NCBI GenBank assembly: GCA_029959325.1
Contig: JASCPF010000001.1
Location: 62,001-126,000 of the forward strand
DNA from: Microbacteriaceae bacterium PS02068
GTDB lineage: Bacteria; Actinomycetota; Actinomycetes; Actinomycetales; Microbacteriaceae
Direction: 5' to 3'
DNA length: 64,000 nucleotides
Shown here: positions 60,016 through 64,000 of the stretch, one piece after another
Layout of the letters: each line of letters begins with the position of its first letter
Position numbering within the stretch: position 1 is the first letter of the stretch
The notes under the pieces: model-generated
Seen by the model: the letters and a program-made list of their open reading frames with translations, nothing else
Databases searched by the model: none
What the model was told of the DNA's origin: nothing
Made by a program: the position numbers and the translations under genes

Positions 60016-60246
60016 TCAGTCGTCCGCGACGTCGACGCGCACGCGGGCGCCGTCGGCGAGAGCGGAGACGAGCGTGCGCAACGCCTTTGCGGTGCGCCCG
60101 CCGCGCCCGATCACCCGACCTCGGTCATCGGGGTGCACGCGCACCTCGAGGACGTCACCGCGAGGCGACGAGGAGGAACGGATGACGACATCCTCGGGGT
60201 GATCGACGATCCCCTTGACGATGTGCTCGAGCGCGGCGGACAGCAA
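60016..60246 (-). CDS. khpA: KH-domain RNA-binding protein (KhpA)
   Basis: A 76-residue protein with a single KH motif (RVIGRGGRTAKALRTLVSAL, GxxG present). Works with KhpB in RNA binding and cell-size control. The only sensible start is TTG 60246 (LSAALEHIVKG), five bases after the rpsP stop; a GGAG lies about 10 bases upstream. Confidence 0.9.
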   Translation of the reverse strand: MLSAALEHIVKGIVDHPEDVVIRSSSSPRGDVLEVRVHPDDRGRVIGRGGRTAKALRTLVSALADGARVRVDVADD

Positions 60247-60251
60247 AGCGA

Positions 60252-60689
60252 TTACTCCGCGACGGCCTCGGCGGCGTCAGCCTCGGGGGCCTCGACCTCC
60301 GCAGCGTCGTCGACGGCGACGGGCTCTTCGACCTTCTTCTCCGCCTTCGGCTTGATGACCGACTTCTTGGCGGTGTCGGCGACGAACTCGCCCTTGTCCT
60401 CGGCCGTGCGCACGGTCGAGACGGCGTTCTTGTCGCCCTTGAACTTGCCCCAGTCGCCGGTGAGCTTCAGCAGCGCGGCGACCTGCTCGGTCGGCTGGGC
60501 GCCGACCGACAGCCAGTACTGCGCGCGGTCGGAGTCGACCTTGATGACCGAGGGCTCTTCGGTCGGGTGGTACTGACCGATCTCCTCGATGACGCGACCG
60601 TCGCGCTTGGTGCGCGAGTCGGCGACGACGATGCGGTAGTAGGGCGCGCGGATCTTGCCGAGGCGCTTGAGACGGATCTTGACAGCCAC
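60252..60689 (-). CDS. rpsP: 30S ribosomal protein S16
   Basis: The S16 domain ([37 protein letters not shown]) is followed by a basic, then Ala/Glu-rich tail, giving 145 residues; the long tail is normal in actinobacteria. Start GTG 60689 with AGGAG five bases upstream. Heads the trmD operon. Confidence 0.96.
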   Translation of the reverse strand: MAVKIRLKRLGKIRAPYYRIVVADSRTKRDGRVIEEIGQYHPTEEPSVIKVDSDRAQYWLSVGAQPTEQVAALLKLTGDWGKFKGDKNAVSTVRTAEDKGEFVADTAKKSVIKPKAEKKVEEPVAVDDAAEVEAPEADAAEAVAE

Positions 60690-60885
60690 AATTCTCCTGA
60701 ATGGTGTTGGGAGGTGATGAACGTCGCCTGGAGAGTGGGGTGCACACCCGGCGGGAGCTCTGAGGTGGACCGGCTCCGCCCGGTTAGAGGGTCGCGCGGG
60801 TGGTCCAACGGTCCATTTTGCCAGATTGTTGCGGATGCCGCGAACCGACGCGCTCGGCGAGCCTCGCGCATGCCAGACTGACGCC

Positions 60886-62049
60886 ATGACGGTGCCCTTC
60901 GCGACATCCGCCCGCTCGACCGTGGGGCTGGAGTGGGAACTCATGCTGGCCGACCCCGAGACGGGCGATCTGGTCGGCCGGGCTCCCGAGTTTCTTCCCG
61001 AACTCGAAGAGCGCACGGCGCTCGAGCGCTACACCGTCACCGGGGAACTGCTCACCAACACGGTCGAGGTCACGAGCGGCATCGGTGACACCGTGGCCGC
61101 CGCGGTGGATGACATCGGTGATGCCATCGCCCAGGTGCGCACCCTCACCGATCCGCGCGACATCGCCCTGCTGTGCGCCGGCAGCCACCCGTTTGCACAG
61201 TGGTACGAACAAGAGGTCACCGACAAGACCCGCTACCACTCGCTGATCGAACGCACGCAGTGGTGGGGCAGGAACATGATGATCTGGGGCATCCATGTGC
61301 ACGTCGGCGTCGATGACGTCGACAAGGTGTTCCCGATCATCGGCGCACTGGCGACGTATCTCCCCCACCTGCAGGCGCTGTCGGCGTCGAGCCCGTTCTG
61401 GGCAGGCGAGCGCACGGGCTACGCCTCGAACCGTGCGCTCGTGTTCCAGCAGTTGCCGACCGCGGGGCTGCCCTGGCCACTGCAGGACTGGGCGGAGTAC
61501 GAGTCGTACCTCGACGACATGGTGCACACGGGCGTCATGGCCGACGCGACCGAGGTGCGATGGGACATCCGCCCCGCACCGCGCTGGGGAACCATCGAGG
61601 TGCGCGCGTGCGACGGCATGTCGACGCTGCCCGAACTCGCCGCCGTCGCGGCGCTCGTGCAGGTGCTGGTCGAGCACTACTCGCGCGAACTCGACGATGG
61701 TCGCCCGCTCGAGCACCTGCAGCCCTGGTTCGTCCGCGAGAACAAGTGGCGTGCGGCCCGCTACGGAATGGATGCCCGGGTCATCGTCGACCGATCCGGA
61801 ACCGAGCGCCTCGTCTCCGAGCACCTGGCCGAGACCGTCGAGCGTCTGCGCCCCATCGCCGAAGAGCTGCACTGCGCTCGCGAGTTCGCCGGTCTGACCA
61901 CGATCGCGGCGCAGGGCGCGAGCTATCAGCGCCAGATCATGGTCGCTGATGCATCAGGTGGCGATCTGCGCGAGGTCGTTCAGCACCTCATCCGCGAGTT
62001 CCGCCAGGGCCCGACCCTGCGGGATCATCTGGCCGACTTCGCGCACTGA
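60886..62049 (+). CDS. Carboxylate-amine ligase, YbdK family
   Basis: An ATP-grasp-like ligase of 387 residues of the glutamate-cysteine ligase 2 (YbdK) type: [12 protein letters not shown] (Glu metal site), [29 protein letters not shown] and [19 protein letters not shown]. Actinobacteria use mycothiol rather than glutathione, so the natural substrate may be another amino acid. ATG 60886 follows a 196-base gap. Confidence 0.88.
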   Translation: MTVPFATSARSTVGLEWELMLADPETGDLVGRAPEFLPELEERTALERYTVTGELLTNTVEVTSGIGDTVAAAVDDIGDAIAQVRTLTDPRDIALLCAGSHPFAQWYEQEVTDKTRYHSLIERTQWWGRNMMIWGIHVHVGVDDVDKVFPIIGALATYLPHLQALSASSPFWAGERTGYASNRALVFQQLPTAGLPWPLQDWAEYESYLDDMVHTGVMADATEVRWDIRPAPRWGTIEVRACDGMSTLPELAAVAALVQVLVEHYSRELDDGRPLEHLQPWFVRENKWRAARYGMDARVIVDRSGTERLVSEHLAETVERLRPIAEELHCAREFAGLTTIAAQGASYQRQIMVADASGGDLREVVQHLIREFRQGPTLRDHLADFAH

Positions 62050-62089
62050 CCACGCCCGCTCGTCCCACCCCTCTCGGACGAGACCCGCT

Positions 62090-62135
62090 CGGCACGCCGA
62101 AAACCGCCGCAGCGGAGCGGGGTTTCGGCGTGCCG
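62090..62135. terminator. Bidirectional terminator between the ligase gene and ffh
   Basis: CGGCACGCCGAAAACC pairs with GGTTTCGGCGTGCCG (one extra A bulged), a stem of about 15 bp between two convergent genes. T-rich runs are short on both strands, so it may act bidirectionally with modest strength. Confidence 0.65.
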
Positions 62136-62150
62136 GGGTGGTCTCGGCGC

Positions 62151-63713
62151 TCAGCCCTTGCCGAACAGCTTCTGGATCTCGGCGAGGTCGGCCTCGCTCG
62201 GCTGCGCGGCACCGCCGCCACCGCCGAGCCCGAAGCCCGAGCCGGTCGGTGCGCTCGGCGCCGAAGCGGCGAGTCCTGCATTCTCCGCGGCGCGCTTCGC
62301 CGGGTTTCCCGACCGCGATCCGCTCACGGCCTTCTGCTTGTTGCCGCGCTTGCTCGAAGCGCCCGGCTTGCCGCCGAGCGACCCCATGCCGGGGATCGAG
62401 GGCACTCCGCCACGAGCGACGGTCTTCATCATCTTGGCGGCCTGCTCGAAGCGCTGCACGAGCTGGTTCACCTCGGTCACGGTCACGCCCGAACCGCGCG
62501 CGATGCGCAGCCGGCGTGAGCCGTTCAGTATCTTGGCGTTGCGGCGCTCGGCGGGCGTCATCGAGCGGATGATCGCCTCGGTGCGGTCGATCTCGCGGTC
62601 GTCGAACTGGTCGAGCTGCTGCTTCATCTGGCCCATGCCCGGCAGCATCCCGAGCATCTTCTTCATCGACCCCATCTTCTTCATCTGCTGAAGCTGGTCG
62701 AGGAAGTCCTCGAGGGTGAACGACTCGGTCGCGAGCTTCTCAGCGACCTTGCGCGCCTCTTCCTCGTCGAACGCCTGCTGCGCCTGCTCGATGAGGGTGA
62801 GGATGTCACCGAGGTCGAGGATGCGGCTCGCCATGCGGTCGGGGTGGAAGGCCTCCAGGTCGTCGAGACCCTCACCGGTCGAGGCGAAGATGATGGGACG
62901 CCCGGTGACCGAGGCCACCGAGAGCGCGGCACCACCGCGCGCGTCGCCGTCGAGCTTCGAGAGCACGACACCGGTGAAGTCGACGCCGTCTTGGAAGGCC
63001 TTGGCCGTGTTGACGGCATCCTGCCCGATCATCGCGTCGATCACGAAGAGGACTTCATCGGGATCGATCGCCTTGCGGATGTCGGATGCCTGCTTCATCA
63101 GCTCTGCGTCGACGCCGAGGCGTCCGGCGGTGTCGACGATGACGACGTCGTGCTGCTGGCGACGCGCGACCTCGACGCCGTCACGAGCGACCTGCACGGG
63201 GTTGCCCACGCCGTTGCCCGGCTCGGGAGCGTAGATCGCGGCGCCCGCCTGCTGCGCGACGACCTGCAGCTGGTTCACGGCGTTGGGGCGCTGCAGGTCA
63301 CAGGCCACGAGCAGGGGCGTGTGCCCCTCCTTCTCGAGCTGCTTGGCGAGCTTGCCCGCGAACGTGGTCTTTCCCGACCCCTGCAGGCCGGCGAGCATGA
63401 TCACGGTCGGCGCGGTCTTGGCGAACTGCAGCCGCCGCTGCTGGCCGCCGAGGATCTCGATGAGCTCCTCGTTGACGATCTGCACGACCTGCTGCGCGGG
63501 GTTGAGCGCCTTGCTCACCTCGTCGCCGAGTGCGCGCTCGCGCACCTTCGCGGTGAACTCCTTCACGACGACCAGCGCGACGTCGGCATCCAGCAGTGCG
63601 CGCCGGATCTCGCGCACGGTGCCGTCGACGTCGGCCGGTGTGAGCTTGCCCTTCGTGCGGAGGTTGCGGAAGGTCTCTGTCAGCCGATCGCTGAGGGTGC
63701 CGAAAGTCGCCAT
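62151..63713 (-). CDS. ffh: Signal recognition particle protein Ffh
   Basis: The GTPase that targets ribosomes making membrane proteins. The 520-residue protein has the NG domain: GLQGSGKTTFAGKLA (G1), DTAGRLGVD (G3), SKLDGDARGGAALS (G4), and the methionine-rich M domain (MGSMKKMLGMLPGMGQMKQ). The tail after residue 480 is Gly/Pro-rich. Confidence 0.97.
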   Translation of the reverse strand: MATFGTLSDRLTETFRNLRTKGKLTPADVDGTVREIRRALLDADVALVVVKEFTAKVRERALGDEVSKALNPAQQVVQIVNEELIEILGGQQRRLQFAKTAPTVIMLAGLQGSGKTTFAGKLAKQLEKEGHTPLLVACDLQRPNAVNQLQVVAQQAGAAIYAPEPGNGVGNPVQVARDGVEVARRQQHDVVIVDTAGRLGVDAELMKQASDIRKAIDPDEVLFVIDAMIGQDAVNTAKAFQDGVDFTGVVLSKLDGDARGGAALSVASVTGRPIIFASTGEGLDDLEAFHPDRMASRILDLGDILTLIEQAQQAFDEEEARKVAEKLATESFTLEDFLDQLQQMKKMGSMKKMLGMLPGMGQMKQQLDQFDDREIDRTEAIIRSMTPAERRNAKILNGSRRLRIARGSGVTVTEVNQLVQRFEQAAKMMKTVARGGVPSIPGMGSLGGKPGASSKRGNKQKAVSGSRSGNPAKRAAENAGLAASAPSAPTGSGFGLGGGGGAAQPSEADLAEIQKLFGKG

Positions 63714-63762
63714 GATGTGCCAAGTTTACGCGGTCGCGATGGGTTCCCTCGCTGCGTGCGGC

Positions 63763-64000
63763 TCAGCGCACGGCATCCACACCGAGCATCGCGCGAAGCT
63801 CTTTCTTCGCCGCCTCGTACCTGCCCCGCGCGGTCGAGGCGGGGATGCCCATCAGCTCGGCGGCCTGCACCAGGCTCAACCGCTCCCAATGCACCAGCCT
63901 CACGAGCTCGGCGAGGTCGGGATCGAGCCGCGCCAGCGCGTCGCGCACCTCGATGCCCTCGTCTGCGGCGGGCGCCGAGCCCGCACTCGTCTGGGTGCGG
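63763..64000 (-). CDS. Sigma-70 family (ECF) factor, N-terminus beyond window
   Basis: The last 79 codons of a sigma factor; the gene starts beyond the right edge. LARLDPDLAELVRLVHWERLSLVQAAELMGIPASTARGRYEAAKKELRAM is region 4 (helix-turn-helix that binds the -35 box). Region 2 is off-window, so type ECF is likely but not certain. Confidence 0.85.
   Translation of the reverse strand, partial: RTQTSAGSAPAADEGIEVRDALARLDPDLAELVRLVHWERLSLVQAAELMGIPASTARGRYEAAKKELRAMLGVDAVR

Overview
This 64 kb window comes from a high-GC Gram-positive chromosome, most likely an actinobacterium close to Microbacterium (family Microbacteriaceae). Supporting evidence is the high-GC coding sequence with frequent GTG starts, the actinobacterial markers (a DUF2017 gene after clpS, a DUF2469 gene after rnhB, the GlgE alpha-glucan pathway, a C-terminally extended S16), and the gene order rplS-lepB-rnhB-DUF2469-yraN-comM-dprA-xerC-M23-rpsB-tsf-pyrH-frr-cdsA. 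The genus is an inference; no search could be run.

Layout. 1-2007: start of a GH38 alpha-mannosidase, then tRNA-Arg. 2185-4996: orn, tRNA-His, a zincin-like metallopeptidase, clpS, DUF2017, a P-loop kinase-like gene and a GerW/YtfJ-like gene. 5019-9689: dinB and the gatCAB operon. 9747-16132: an acyl-CoA ligase, ligA, mnmA and a cysteine desulfurase. 16154-22516: the alpha-glucan genes glgX-glgE-glgB. 22534-28860: a thioredoxin/TPR protein, a large envelope protein, an AI-2E-type permease, a small hydrolase operon, a lytic-transglycosylase-like protein and a DivIVA-domain protein. 28857-36757: cdsA, frr, pyrH, tsf, rpsB, an M23-family protein, xerC, dprA and the 3' end of comM. 53342-64000: the 5' part of comM, yraN, DUF2469, rnhB, lepB, rplS, map, the trmD-rimM-khpA-rpsP operon, a YbdK-type carboxylate-amine ligase, ffh and the end of a sigma factor gene.

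The main discovery is a 16,584-bp mobile island (36758-53341) inserted in comM (yifB; Mg-chelatase-type AAA+ helicase). The two comM pieces are in frame. Removing exactly 36758-53341 rejoins codon 347 to the next codon and restores a 510-residue ComM, with no target duplication beyond a one-base ambiguity. The left end carries four start/stop-coupled genes: three large proteins of tyrosine-recombinase type, the middle one without the catalytic arginine, and a small coiled-coil protein. This layout resembles Tn554 (TnpA/TnpB/TnpC) enlarged to a recombinase trio. Behind it lie a small XRE regulator with a repeat-rich operator, two unknown small genes, a complete type I restriction-modification operon (hsdM-hsdS-hsdR), a zinc-ribbon protein and an unknown two-gene operon (342-residue soluble protein plus four-helix membrane protein) that may be a second defence module. 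The island splits the gene for a helicase that acts in natural transformation and separates dprA and xerC from their normal upstream genes.
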